DNA from: Archaeoglobus sp. UBA230
GTDB lineage: Archaea; Halobacteriota; Archaeoglobi; Archaeoglobales; Archaeoglobaceae
Length of the DNA: 57,919 nucleotides
Reading direction: 5' to 3'
Assembly: GCA_002507545.1 (NCBI GenBank)
Contig: DAVR01000015.1
Span: 1-57,919, forward strand
Below the pieces are notes generated by a model, which saw nothing but the letters and a program-made list of their open reading frames with translations, did not search any database and had not been told where the DNA came from. Shown in pieces: positions 18,123-27,307 of the stretch (position 1 is the first letter of the stretch; each line of letters opens with the position of its first letter). Made by a program: the position numbers and the translations under genes.

Positions 18123-19289
18123 ATGGGTGAAAACATCAAAGTTGCAAAACCTTTCGTCGATGAGGAGGAAGTTGAAGCAGTTAAGGAAGTTCTCCTTTCA
18201 GGCCACTACGTCTCAGGTCCAAAAGTAAAAGAATTTGAGGAAAAATTTGCTGAATACATCGGCATCAAACATGCTGTGGCAGTTAACAGCGGAACAGCGG
18301 CTCTTCACGTCGCCCTTGCATCCTTAGGTATCGGACCAGGTGACGAAGTGATCGTCCCTCCTCTCACATTTTTCTCGACGGTTTCAGCGGTTTTGCACCA
18401 AAATGCAATTCCAGTTTTCGCGGATGTAGATTTGGAGTCTTTCTGTCTCGATCCTGCAGACTTCGAGAGAAAGATCACGGAGAACACGAAAGCCGTAATC
18501 CCGGTTCACATTTTTGGCAATGCTGCCGAGATGGATGAAATTGTAAAAATAGCAAAGGAAAATGACGTTAAAGTAATTGAAGACTGCGCTCAGGCTCATG
18601 GAACTGAATACAAAGGCAGAAAGGTAGGTTCGATTGGTAATACTGGCTGCTTCTCCTTCTACGCAACGAAGCACATGACGACTGGAGAGGGAGGGATGAT
18701 TACGACCGACAGCGATGAGATTGCTGAGAAGGCAAAGATCATCAGAAACCACGGGATGGTTGGAAGAGACCAGCATGTGATGCTCGGGTACAATTACAGA
18801 ATGAGCGAGATAAACGCAGCAATTGGTTTGGTTCAGTTGAGGAAATTGGAGAAGCTGAACGAGAAGAGGATAGAGAACTCTCTTTACCTTCTCGACCGAA
18901 TAAAGGAGGAAGTTGAATGGCTGAGAGTACCGGAAATCAGAGATTACGTCAGACACACCTTCTTCTGGTGTCCCGTAATAGTTCTGGAGAAAGAAATAGG
19001 AATGACCACTCCGAAAGTTGTAGAGAAGTTAAAAGATCATGGTGTTGAGGTTAGATATAGATACAGAGAACCTCTCTACAAACAGAAGGTTTTGCTTGAC
19101 CTCTCCTCCTATCCAAAGGGTTGCCCCTTCAGCTGTGCCAGACGGCAGATCGACTACCACAACGTATTTCTACCGAACGTCGAGAAAATTGCAGGAAAAA
19201 TAATTGGATTGCCCAATCATCCCGGTTTAACCAAGGAAGAGCTTGATCAAGTCGTTGAAACGCTTGAAAAAATAGGAAGAGGGGTCTGA
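18123..19289 (+). CDS. DegT/DnrJ/EryC1/StrS-family sugar aminotransferase
   Basis: A 388-residue PLP enzyme of the nucleotide-sugar aminotransferase family, which aminates keto-sugars bound to NDP. Motifs are VSGPKVKEFEEKFAEYIG, AVNSGTAALHVAL (phosphate-binding), DEVIVPPLTFFSTVSAV, IEDCAQAHGTEYKG (PLP Asp and Gln) and the Schiff-base Lys in FYATKHMTTGEGG. An acceptor-binding FLPNVEKIAG region is near the C-terminus. It ends exactly at the base before the SDR start. The product is an amino-sugar for the glycan made by this locus; which sugar cannot be told. Confidence 0.93.
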   Translation: MGENIKVAKPFVDEEEVEAVKEVLLSGHYVSGPKVKEFEEKFAEYIGIKHAVAVNSGTAALHVALASLGIGPGDEVIVPPLTFFSTVSAVLHQNAIPVFADVDLESFCLDPADFERKITENTKAVIPVHIFGNAAEMDEIVKIAKENDVKVIEDCAQAHGTEYKGRKVGSIGNTGCFSFYATKHMTTGEGGMITTDSDEIAEKAKIIRNHGMVGRDQHVMLGYNYRMSEINAAIGLVQLRKLEKLNEKRIENSLYLLDRIKEEVEWLRVPEIRDYVRHTFFWCPVIVLEKEIGMTTPKVVEKLKDHGVEVRYRYREPLYKQKVLLDLSSYPKGCPFSCARRQIDYHNVFLPNVEKIAGKIIGLPNHPGLTKEELDQVVETLEKIGRGV

Positions 19290-20282
19290 ATGGAGAGAAT
19301 ACTCGTTACGGGTGGAGCCGGATATATCGGAAACATAGTCGTTGAAAAGCTGCTCGAGAAGGACTACAAAGTCAGGGTTCTCGATCTCATGCTCTTCGGA
19401 GATGATGCCCTAAAGCCCTTCAGGGATAACGAGAACCTTGAGGTTATAGAGGGAGATATAAGGCACATTCGCGATCTCGTTTACGCGACCAAGAGTGTTG
19501 ACGCTGTTATACATCTTGCGGGCATAGTCGGCGACCCTGCATGTAGTATTAGCGAAGAAGCGACACTTTCTGTGAATGTTGAAGCTACAAAAGCTATTAT
19601 GGAGATTTGCAAGCGTTACGGTGTTGAACGAATCATATTCGCCTCCTCATGTAGCGTTTATGGGGCTTCAAAGATGCTATTGCTGAACGAGGGATCGTTT
19701 TTGAACCCACTCTCCCTCTACGCCAAAACAAAGATAGATTCGGAGCAGATAATATTCAATCACGCAAGTTACTTCGACGTCAACAGAATAACACCTGTCA
19801 TACTAAGATTCGCTACAGCTTTTGGATGGTCGAGGAGGATGAGGTTCGACATAGTCGTCAATCTGCTAACTGCGAAGGCGATGATGGATGGAGAGATAAC
19901 GATCTTTGGTGGCAATCAATATCGCCCGTTCGCCCACGTGCAGGATTTGGCTGATGCCTGTATAGCTGCGATGGAAGCTGACAGGGAACTGGTGGATAGA
20001 CAGATTTTTAATGTGGGGAATAATGACCTGAACTACAGAATCAGTGAAGTTGGGGAGATAGTTGCGAAGATCATACCGGAGGCTGAGGTGAAGTACATTA
20101 AGCACAAGGAGGATGACAGAAACTATCGAGTATCGTTCGATAAAATAAACTATGTGCTTGGATGGAAAGCGAAATGGAGTCTTGAAGATGGAGTGAGGGA
20201 GATGAAGAGAGAGATAGAAAAGCTCGGCGGCGTGAACTACAGGGATCCGAAGTATAGGAATTCGGATTATCCCTATATTTAA
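19290..20282 (+). CDS. NAD-dependent sugar epimerase/dehydratase (extended SDR)
   Basis: A 330-residue extended SDR. The nucleotide motif is VTGGAGYIGNIVVEKLLE, followed by GDIRHIRDL and VIHLAGIVGDPACS. The catalytic residues are Ser in FASSCSVYG and the Tyr-Lys pair in LYAKTKIDSEQ. It abuts the DegT gene with no gap, so the two probably act on the same NDP-sugar. Epimerase and 4,6-dehydratase cannot be separated with confidence from sequence alone. Confidence 0.92.
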   Translation: MERILVTGGAGYIGNIVVEKLLEKDYKVRVLDLMLFGDDALKPFRDNENLEVIEGDIRHIRDLVYATKSVDAVIHLAGIVGDPACSISEEATLSVNVEATKAIMEICKRYGVERIIFASSCSVYGASKMLLLNEGSFLNPLSLYAKTKIDSEQIIFNHASYFDVNRITPVILRFATAFGWSRRMRFDIVVNLLTAKAMMDGEITIFGGNQYRPFAHVQDLADACIAAMEADRELVDRQIFNVGNNDLNYRISEVGEIVAKIIPEAEVKYIKHKEDDRNYRVSFDKINYVLGWKAKWSLEDGVREMKREIEKLGGVNYRDPKYRNSDYPYI

Positions 20283-20327
20283 CAATCGATTAAGATGATG
20301 CGGAAAGTTGGCAGAACAGTGATGCAT

Positions 20328-20336
20328 GTTTTTAAG
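20328..20336 (+). promoter_or_regulatory. TATA box of the PHP gene
   Basis: GTTTTTAAG centred 26 bp before GTG 20358. It makes that GTG, and not the ATG at 20295, the likely start of the PHP protein and opens a new transcript running to 23631. Confidence 0.5.
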
Positions 20337-20357
20337 CGTGGAGAAAAAATCGTACCT

Positions 20358-21038
20358 GTGGACTACCACATACATACAACTTACAGCGATGGTCAGAGTA
20401 GTATTGAGTCCTACATAATCCGGGCAAAAGAACTTGGATTGAAGGAGATAGCGATAACTGATCATATATGGCGAACTTCAGAATGGGTTGACGACTATGT
20501 CAATGAGATAAGGGAGCTCTCAGAGAAACACAACTTTAAAGTTCATGCCGGACTGGAGGCTAAGGCTATTGATCTCGATGGAAATGTTGATATTTCAAAA
20601 AGTGACAGAAAAAAGGTAGATTTTGTTATGGGGGTTGTTCACAGGAGATTGCCCGATGAAGATTCTATTTTTAAAGACCTTTTCAACTTGAATCCTCTGA
20701 AAATTCAGGAGATTGAGGTAATACTCATCAAACGCATGATTTTAAAGGGTGTGGATATTATCGGTCATCCAATGAGAACTTTCTACAAATTTAAACAAAA
20801 GTGCTCTATTGACTTTGATTTAAAACCAGAATTTATTTGCAAGATTGCTGATTATGCTGCTAAGATGGGTGCTATACTTGAGTGGAACATTAAACTACCG
20901 GGTTCTCTAAAAATTCTCAATTTTTATCTTGAAAAAGGAAGTCTTTTTACAATTGGGACAGATTCTCATAGTTGTGAAGATTTAGGTTCAGTAAATTACG
21001 CAAAAATTAACGAAGTTGTTTCTCGGTGGAGAGGATGA
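20358..21038 (+). CDS. PHP-domain metallo-phosphoesterase (GTG start)
   Basis: A 226-residue PHP protein. With the GTG start it opens at once with the metal motif DYHIHTTYSDG, as PHP proteins usually do. Other metal ligands are in AITDHIW, HAGLEAKAI, MGVVHRR, IIGHPMR and the terminal GTDSHS. The family includes histidinol phosphatase and other trinuclear-metal phosphatases. Here it leads a four-gene unit with an SDR, an ATP-grasp ligase and a methyltransferase. The substrate is unknown, but a phosphorylated sugar or intermediate is a fair guess. The region is AT-richer than the flanks. Confidence 0.88.
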   Translation: MDYHIHTTYSDGQSSIESYIIRAKELGLKEIAITDHIWRTSEWVDDYVNEIRELSEKHNFKVHAGLEAKAIDLDGNVDISKSDRKKVDFVMGVVHRRLPDEDSIFKDLFNLNPLKIQEIEVILIKRMILKGVDIIGHPMRTFYKFKQKCSIDFDLKPEFICKIADYAAKMGAILEWNIKLPGSLKILNFYLEKGSLFTIGTDSHSCEDLGSVNYAKINEVVSRWRG

Positions 21039-21928
21039 AAGTTCTCATTATTGGCTCAACAGGATTTATCGGAAGGAGAGTTGTAAAATTTTGTGTTGAA
21101 GAGGGTTGGGATGTAACAGCGGGTGCAAGAGATATAAAGAAGGCACAAAAAATCTTCAATGAATTGCCTGTTGAAATTGCAGAAATTGATCTCTCAACAT
21201 GGAATTTTGAGCTCAGAAATTACGATGCTGTGCTAAATCTCGCCGCTTTGCTCCCCAAAAAAAGCAGAGAAGTCGAAAAAATGTTTAGCGTTAATTCTCT
21301 CGGGGTATACAGATTATTGAGAAAATGCAGAAAATCAGGAGTGCAGAGAGTCGTTCACTCATCTTCGATGGCAGTTTTTGGAAAACCTGAGTATCTCCCA
21401 GTTGACGAGAAACATCCGAAAAACCCCGTGACATACTATGGAATTTCTAAACTTTCAGGGGAGCTAATTCTCAAAAATGAAGAATGGGCAGGCATTGAAA
21501 GAATCTTGCTAAGATACTCTTCTGTTTATGGACCTGAGATGAATGAAAATGAAGTTGTTTCAATCTTTATACGAAAGATGCTAAATGGGGAAGAGGTTAG
21601 AGTTGCAGCCAATACTACAGCAGATTTTGTTTTTGTTGACGACATTGCAAGAGCTAACGTCCTTGCAGTAAAATTCGAAATGGAAAACGAATTTGAAGAC
21701 TTTAACATTGGTAGCGGCGAAGAGATAAGTATCGAAGAGCTTGCTAAAGTCGTGAGAAAGGTCACAAATTCTAAGGGTGAAATACTGATATCTGACGGGA
21801 AAAGAAGAAGGTTTTATTTTGATATAAGCAAGGCAAGAGGGATGTTAGGATATGAACCAAGAATAAATCTTGAAAACGGTATTGAAATGTGCTTGAACAC
21901 TCTAAAAGGTGGTGAAAATGAAATATAA
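21035..21928 (+). CDS. NAD-dependent epimerase/dehydratase family SDR
   Basis: A 297-residue extended SDR beginning MKVLIIGSTGFIGRRVVKFC at the ATG that overlaps the PHP stop (ATGA). GGTGGAGAGG just upstream is a good ribosome site. It has VLNLAALLP, the Ser region VHSSSMAVFG, and YYGISKLSGE (Tyr-Lys pair). The C-terminal half shows the usual FVFVDDIARANVLA and FNIGSGEEISIEELA. Reductase or epimerase activity on an NDP-sugar is likely. Confidence 0.9.
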   Translation: MKVLIIGSTGFIGRRVVKFCVEEGWDVTAGARDIKKAQKIFNELPVEIAEIDLSTWNFELRNYDAVLNLAALLPKKSREVEKMFSVNSLGVYRLLRKCRKSGVQRVVHSSSMAVFGKPEYLPVDEKHPKNPVTYYGISKLSGELILKNEEWAGIERILLRYSSVYGPEMNENEVVSIFIRKMLNGEEVRVAANTTADFVFVDDIARANVLAVKFEMENEFEDFNIGSGEEISIEELAKVVRKVTNSKGEILISDGKRRRFYFDISKARGMLGYEPRINLENGIEMCLNTLKGGENEI

Positions 21929-22955
21929 GGCAAAAATTCTTGTAACCGCTGGTGGAGGGGGTGTTGGGCAGAGTATAATTAAGGCTATCAAGCTTGCAAA
22001 CGTGAGATATGGTAGAGACTATAAAATATACACAACAGATATTAGACCACTCTCCGCGGGATTGTTTAGAGTTGAAAAGGGTTTTCTAGTCCCACCTGCT
22101 TCATCGCCCGATTATGTAGATAAGCTTTTGAACATTGCACAGAGTGAGGGAGTTCAAGTCCTTATTCCTGGATCAGATCCTGAACTTCCGGTACTGGCTG
22201 AAAACAAGAGAGAATTTGCCAACGACGGTATAATTCCTCTTGTAGGGGAACCTCAAAGTGTTAAAATAGGCTACGACAAATGGAGAACCTTCGAGTTTCT
22301 CAAAGAGAATGGCTTCAATTACCCTGAGACAGCACTTCCAGAGAATGTGAATGCGCTGGTTGAAAAAGTCGGGTTTCCACTTTTAATAAAACCACGCTAC
22401 GGTTCAGGCTCTGTCGGTATTAATGTTGCGAGAGACGAGGAAGAGCTTAGGTTCTTCATGAGTCGGATTGAAGAACCGATAGTACAAGAGTACATTGAAG
22501 GCGAAGAGTACACGACTGGTGTGCTGATTGACAAAGATGGGGATTTGGTCGGCTCTATTACTCTCAAAAGAGAGTTGAAAAAGGGATCAACTTTCAGAGC
22601 AGTCATAGATGACTTTAAAGATGTTCGAAAGGCAGCAGAGAAAATAGCTCTGAAGACGGGACTTATTGGACCTGTAAATATTCAGATGCGTATGACGGAA
22701 ATGGGTCCGATAACTTTCGAAATAAACCCCCGCTTTTCCGGAACCACTGTGGTGAGAGCATATGCAGAATTTAACGAGCCTGATATAATGATCAGAAATC
22801 TGCTATACGACGAGAAAGTTTTTAATGTAAATTACAGAAAGGGAATTGCTATGGTTCGGTATCTTAATGAGCTGTTCGTGGAAGTCGAGAAACTCAGTGA
22901 GCTTGAAAAGAGTGGGTGGATAAGATATAGTGGAGAAATATATGAGTGGTTTTGA
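21918..22955 (+). CDS. ATP-grasp ligase (carbamoyl-phosphate-synthase-like)
   Basis: A 345-residue ATP-grasp protein. The pre-ATP-grasp domain starts AKILVTAGGGGVGQSII and contains VQVLIPGSDPELPVLAENK. The ATP-grasp domain has FPLLIKPRYGSGSVGI, PIVQEYIEGEEYTTGVLID and the metal-ligand strand ITFEINPRFSGTT. It resembles the CarB-like and PylC-like ligases that often occur in glycan clusters, which join a carboxylate to an amine or similar nucleophile through an acyl-phosphate. ATG 21918 follows AGGTGGTG and overlaps the SDR end by 11 bp. The product is unknown; ligation of an amino acid or carboxylate onto a sugar is one option. Confidence 0.88.
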   Translation: MKYKAKILVTAGGGGVGQSIIKAIKLANVRYGRDYKIYTTDIRPLSAGLFRVEKGFLVPPASSPDYVDKLLNIAQSEGVQVLIPGSDPELPVLAENKREFANDGIIPLVGEPQSVKIGYDKWRTFEFLKENGFNYPETALPENVNALVEKVGFPLLIKPRYGSGSVGINVARDEEELRFFMSRIEEPIVQEYIEGEEYTTGVLIDKDGDLVGSITLKRELKKGSTFRAVIDDFKDVRKAAEKIALKTGLIGPVNIQMRMTEMGPITFEINPRFSGTTVVRAYAEFNEPDIMIRNLLYDEKVFNVNYRKGIAMVRYLNELFVEVEKLSELEKSGWIRYSGEIYEWF

Positions 22956-23631
22956 TATGAAAGATAAAAATAGAGTTATTAAAGGAAAACATATTGTTCA
23001 TAAAAAATATCATGAACCTCGTCTCGAAGTCCACAAACTAATAATAGGTAACATGGAGTGGAGGGATGTAAGAAGCCTTTTAGATGTCGGGTGTGGTTTT
23101 GGAGAGTTTCTTGAAATGGTTAAGAGTTACATGCCCGAAATTGAGGTTGTCGGACTTGATGTTGACCCAGAGTTAATTAAAAAATCTAATATTTCTGCAG
23201 ATTTTATTATCTGTGATGCAGATCTGGGCCTCCCGTTCAAAGATAACTCGTTTGACTGTGTAACCGCTATACAAATTCTCGAGCACGTCTCAAATCCCAC
23301 ATTTCTAATAAATGAGATAAGAAGAGTTTGCAGAAAAAAAGCAGTGTTCGTGGTACCAAATCTTGGGAGACCAAATAGGTTGCTTGCAGCTATGAGAGGA
23401 AAGGAAATAAGAGAAGTGGAAGGCCACAAACAAGGCTGGGACTACCATTTATTCAAGCAGGTGCTCGAAGTAAATGGTTGGAAGATCGAGAAGATTCTGA
23501 CGCGATTCGTTGATTTCCCGCTCTACAGGTGGTTTCCAAAGTCGGTTGGAAGGTTCGTGAGTTACAAGGTTCTCCACAGACTTTTCCCTAAGGTTGGTAG
23601 TGAGCTCTTTGCTTTCTGTCGAAAGGAATAA
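22942..23631 (+). CDS. Class I SAM-dependent methyltransferase
   Basis: A 229-residue methyltransferase of the Methyltransf_11/23 type. Motif I is LLDVGCGFGEFLEMV, the acidic strand is VVGLDVDPELIKKS, then CDADLGLPFKDNSFD and AIQILEHVSNP. It overlaps the ATP-grasp gene by 14 bp, with TGGAG before ATG 22942. O- or N-methylation of a sugar or an aglycone in the locus product is probable. It is the last gene of the four-gene PHP unit. Confidence 0.9.
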   Translation: MSGFDMKDKNRVIKGKHIVHKKYHEPRLEVHKLIIGNMEWRDVRSLLDVGCGFGEFLEMVKSYMPEIEVVGLDVDPELIKKSNISADFIICDADLGLPFKDNSFDCVTAIQILEHVSNPTFLINEIRRVCRKKAVFVVPNLGRPNRLLAAMRGKEIREVEGHKQGWDYHLFKQVLEVNGWKIEKILTRFVDFPLYRWFPKSVGRFVSYKVLHRLFPKVGSELFAFCRKE

Positions 23632-23655
23632 AAATTTCAGAAAAATAGTGGGTGT

Positions 23656-24579
23656 ATGAAGCTTCTAATAATAGGCTGGGACGGTGCAACCTACAACCAT
23701 CTGGAAAAAATAAAGCCAAAGTTCTACAGAAAACTGCATAGACAAATATTCCTTCCAGAACCTTTCTGGCAGAAAAGGGAGGTAGATTCTGGCGCAGCTT
23801 GGACGACGATAACAACCGGAAAGTCCTTCTTCGAGCATAAAGTTTTATCAATTTCCGGAAAACTCGAGAACGAAACCCTTTTTAAGTTATTTTCCAAACT
23901 GGACTTTCTAATCCCCTCAAACCTGTTCGGCAAGGCCGTTAAATTCTGGCTTATGAGCAAGCTTTTCTACAAGCACCCTCCCCTCTCCAATGACGTCAAA
24001 TTCCCCAGAATATGGGAACTGATTCCAAACTCCTTAGCATGGGGTGTTCCTGTCACTCACCCGCCAAAGCCGATATACGGTGTGTGGGTTTCCGGGATGC
24101 CGTATCCAGATTCATACGGGGTTTATCCAAAGAGAATTGAAGGTAAGCTCAAAAAGATTTATTCTGGCGAGTTGAAAAGAGGTTCAGATCTGAAAGAGTA
24201 CAAGAAGAAGATGTTTGAGGAGCACTTCAAAGAAGTGAAGGCTATTAAGTGGCTTTATGATAATTTTGATTTCAATTTTGCATTTATCGTGTTCACACTA
24301 CCCGACAGATTTATGCATGTTGAAGAGGAGTGGGAGAAGATAGAAAAAATGTATGAAATCGTGGATGAAAGTACTGGAGAGCTTGTAGAGCATATGCAGC
24401 CTGAAGAAGTCGTAATTTTAAGTGACCATGGAATGAAAAAGGAGAAAAGAGCCAAGTGGGTTCACATCCACGACTCCAAGCAGGGTATAATAGCTTCAAC
24501 AAATCCAAAATTGCTTGTTGATACTCATTTAGACCTCTTCGATAGGGTTTTAAACTGGTGGAAATCTGAGACATCATGA
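23656..24579 (+). CDS. Type I phosphodiesterase / nucleotide pyrophosphatase-like (alkaline phosphatase superfamily)
   Basis: A 307-residue protein with the alkaline-phosphatase-superfamily core. First metal ligands are in LIIGWDGATYNHL (D9), the nucleophile region is AAWTTITTG, second-site ligands are in LPDRFMHVE, and EVVILSDHGMKK with later HIHDSKQG completes the metal set. No signal peptide is visible, so it should act in the cytoplasm. The glycan context suggests a nucleotide-sugar, phospho-sugar or lipid-phosphate substrate. It is coupled by ATGA to the sulfatase-like gene. Confidence 0.85.
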   Translation: MKLLIIGWDGATYNHLEKIKPKFYRKLHRQIFLPEPFWQKREVDSGAAWTTITTGKSFFEHKVLSISGKLENETLFKLFSKLDFLIPSNLFGKAVKFWLMSKLFYKHPPLSNDVKFPRIWELIPNSLAWGVPVTHPPKPIYGVWVSGMPYPDSYGVYPKRIEGKLKKIYSGELKRGSDLKEYKKKMFEEHFKEVKAIKWLYDNFDFNFAFIVFTLPDRFMHVEEEWEKIEKMYEIVDESTGELVEHMQPEEVVILSDHGMKKEKRAKWVHIHDSKQGIIASTNPKLLVDTHLDLFDRVLNWWKSETS

Positions 24580-25778
24580 AAATAGCACTTGTAACATTTG
24601 ACTCTTTAAGAGTCGACCACCTGAGTCCGTATAACCATAATCTAAAATTTACATCGACAATCGAAAAACTATCCAAAAGAAGTTACGTATTTAACCACTT
24701 TGCAACCTCCAATTTCACTCTTCCCTCGGTAGCTTCAATCCTCACTTCTTCCTATCCTCTGATGTTTGGCGGATTCAGGAAGGGAATTTCAAAGAGGATG
24801 AATGTTGCGGAGATACTATCAAAAAACGGATTCTTCACCCTTGCCTTGCACAGCAACGCTCTGATAACTACAAGACCCGGATATACAAAAGGATTTGCCA
24901 AGTGTGTAGATATACGGCACGATGTGGGAAATTCCAGAATGAAAATTTATCTGAAATATATATTGAACGACAAAGTTCTGGCATATGCAAGAGCCGAAGA
25001 GGTCGTTGAAAGGGCAGTAAAAGAAGTAAGACAGCTGAATAAAGAAAAGGTATTCCTGTGGCTACATTTTATGGACAACCACCACCCATACCTCCCACCC
25101 GCTAAATTCTCGGAGGGTATGCTGACCAATCCGATAAAGAGGGCGAGGGCTTTAATGCTTTTCAAAGGTTATGGGAGAAAAGAGGCAACTAAATCAGAAA
25201 AGAAAAGAAAGAAAATCAAAAAACTCTATGAATTAACGGTTAAGTACGTAGATTACGTGCTTGGACTGCTGGTTGAAGAATTGGGTGATGACTGGATATA
25301 CATTATAACGTCAGATCATGGAGATGAGTTCTGGGAGCATGGCGGAGAGTCGCACCAGAGAAAACTTTACGATGAGCTGATTAGGGTTCCGCTCATAATC
25401 CATGGTGTTGATAAAGGCAAAATTGACAGTTTAACAGACCACACTGATATAGCACCAACCATTCTCGATATTGCAGGCATCAAAAAACCCTCCGTTTATA
25501 TTGGGGAGAGCGTTCTCAACGCTGAAAAAGAATACATCTACGCGGAGAACTACGGGATTTACGCAATTAGAGATAAGGAGTATAAGGTAATTTTGGATGA
25601 AAATAGGAAAAGGGTGGAGCTTTACGATCTCAGGAGAGATCCCTCAGAGCAGGTGAATTTGGCGAGAGATGAGCCGGATATTTTAAAAGAGTACATGTTA
25701 AAACTCGAGAGGCATAGAAAATATATACGGGAGTTTGAACTCAAAGCATCGGTAAAGCTTGTGAAATTAAGACTTTAG
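24576..25778 (+). CDS. Sulfatase-like hydrolase/transferase with Thr at the nucleophile position
   Basis: A 400-residue sulfatase-fold protein. Metal ligands lie in LVTFDSLRVDHLSP (D9, D14) and IITSDHGDEFWEHGG. The sulfatase motif C/S-x-P-S-R is here T48-L-P-S-V, with Thr at the nucleophile site and no Arg. Without Cys or Ser it cannot form formylglycine, so sulfate-ester cleavage is doubtful. Thr-nucleophile relatives are phosphotransferases and phosphodiesterases, such as LtaS and phosphoethanolamine transferases, though those carry transmembrane helices and this protein has none that I can see. The C-terminal YDLRRDPSEQVNLA is typical of the sulfatase family. Confidence 0.86.
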   Translation: MKIALVTFDSLRVDHLSPYNHNLKFTSTIEKLSKRSYVFNHFATSNFTLPSVASILTSSYPLMFGGFRKGISKRMNVAEILSKNGFFTLALHSNALITTRPGYTKGFAKCVDIRHDVGNSRMKIYLKYILNDKVLAYARAEEVVERAVKEVRQLNKEKVFLWLHFMDNHHPYLPPAKFSEGMLTNPIKRARALMLFKGYGRKEATKSEKKRKKIKKLYELTVKYVDYVLGLLVEELGDDWIYIITSDHGDEFWEHGGESHQRKLYDELIRVPLIIHGVDKGKIDSLTDHTDIAPTILDIAGIKKPSVYIGESVLNAEKEYIYAENYGIYAIRDKEYKVILDENRKRVELYDLRRDPSEQVNLARDEPDILKEYMLKLERHRKYIREFELKASVKLVKLRL

Positions 25779-27215
25779 ACCCAATAGACTGGCAAAGTAT
25801 CTCAGGTCATCCTTTTCCAGACCTTTTATGGCAAAAATTAAAATCAGATAAACCACAAATCCCGCAGTAAGCTCTAAAATTCCAGTAATTATGTTTACTG
25901 GATGTGGGAGCAGATACAGAAACGCAAGCATTGTGGTAGCGCAGAAGAATGGCTTAACGATGCTCGTCGGATCAATTTTGAGGCTAAAAATCTGAAATAT
26001 GAAATAAGACGTTGTGAAAATCGTAAATGCCCTTGAAATTACTGTAGCTATTGCTGCCCCACCAATTCCAATTTTTGTGATCAGGACGTAATTCAGCAAT
26101 ATGTTCAGCAGGATGCTGAGTAGAATGATTTTTGCAGAAATTTCAGGTCTACCCTTTGCGTTTAGCATGGCTGTCAGGTAGTTGTAAGCCATCAAAAGGA
26201 GGGCGACGGATAGTATTGAGAATGGAATGGATGCTGCTAAGTAGTCTCTACCATAAATGGCACTCATTATCTCTGCTGAAAAGTAGATTCCTGCTGCGGT
26301 TAGGGGGAAGGACATTACAGATGTATATCTCGTAATCCTTTTGAATGCGTTCTCGAGGTCTTTTCCGTCAAGCTGGGAGAAGAGAGGAAGAAAGACCTCG
26401 GACATAGCAATCATCCCCGCGGCTATAAAAATCAGATTTTGAGCCGCCCTGTAGTAACCCGCATCTGTCGTGGATAGGAGCATGCCAACCATCAGAATAT
26501 CTATGTAGCTATAAATTCTCGCACCGAGCTGGCTGACTGACATGTATCCCGCAAAGGCTCTGGCGTCCTTGTCCACTTTACTCGTACTACCAAAAACGTA
26601 GTTCCTATAAGATCCGAGCACGAAAAACAAGAGGACGGTAAAGGCTACGAGTCTTCCAATGGCATTGGACAAAACTGCGCCTGACGCAAGCAGAGGAGCG
26701 ACCAAAAGGAAGATAAATACCCATCTTGAGACCTCGTAAACCGTCTGCCTAATGAAAACGTATTCAAACTTCTGTAATCCTGAAAAAAAAGCATTCAGCG
26801 ATCTTGAGAGAGTTGTGGAGAAAACAAAGAAGCTTGCAAAGACTATCGGCAGCTTCAGCTCAGGATTGCCAAAGAGTGTTGAAATATGACCTGAAAGTAG
26901 CACAAGTGCAGCACAAACTGGAATAACCATGTAAAGCTTTATCTTAAGGAAATACCAAAAATAACTTCTAAGCTGCCCGATATCACCTTTCGAGTAAAAA
27001 TAAGCAACATATCTCGATATGGATCCGTCTATTCCCAAATTTGCCACTGAAATGGCTATCATGGCTATTGATATTGCGAGGCTGTAAACTCCGAACATTT
27101 CCGGTTTCAGAACTCTCGCAAGGTAAATTGTTACAAGGAGCCCGGAAACATTAGCAACGATCTGTGCGAGAGTTCTGTACATGATGTTTTTCGCAACTCT
27201 CCTTGCAAGCTCCAC
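25767..27215 (-). CDS. Wzx-type oligosaccharide flippase (GTG start)
   Basis: A 482-residue integral membrane protein with roughly 12-14 hydrophobic segments and the polysaccharide-synthase pattern: NIMYRTLAQIVANVSGLL, KPEMFGVYSLAISIA, a central SQLGARIYSYIDILMVG and ALLLMAYNYLTAML. It should move a lipid-linked glycan across the membrane. It faces the rest of the locus and overlaps the sulfatase-like gene end by 12 bp. The GTG start has a TATA box (27233-27240) about 22 bp upstream and no close ribosome site, so a leaderless mRNA is likely. Confidence 0.92.
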   Translation of the reverse strand: MELARRVAKNIMYRTLAQIVANVSGLLVTIYLARVLKPEMFGVYSLAISIAMIAISVANLGIDGSISRYVAYFYSKGDIGQLRSYFWYFLKIKLYMVIPVCAALVLLSGHISTLFGNPELKLPIVFASFFVFSTTLSRSLNAFFSGLQKFEYVFIRQTVYEVSRWVFIFLLVAPLLASGAVLSNAIGRLVAFTVLLFFVLGSYRNYVFGSTSKVDKDARAFAGYMSVSQLGARIYSYIDILMVGMLLSTTDAGYYRAAQNLIFIAAGMIAMSEVFLPLFSQLDGKDLENAFKRITRYTSVMSFPLTAAGIYFSAEIMSAIYGRDYLAASIPFSILSVALLLMAYNYLTAMLNAKGRPEISAKIILLSILLNILLNYVLITKIGIGGAAIATVISRAFTIFTTSYFIFQIFSLKIDPTSIVKPFFCATTMLAFLYLLPHPVNIITGILELTAGFVVYLILIFAIKGLEKDDLRYFASLLGLKS

Positions 27216-27307
27216 AGCTAAAGTCAGTCACCTATTAATATCTGTTTTCCTGAAAGCATCTTATTCTTCCATTTCCCCTTTTAGCTATTGTAGAAAATAA
27301 GCAGTTT

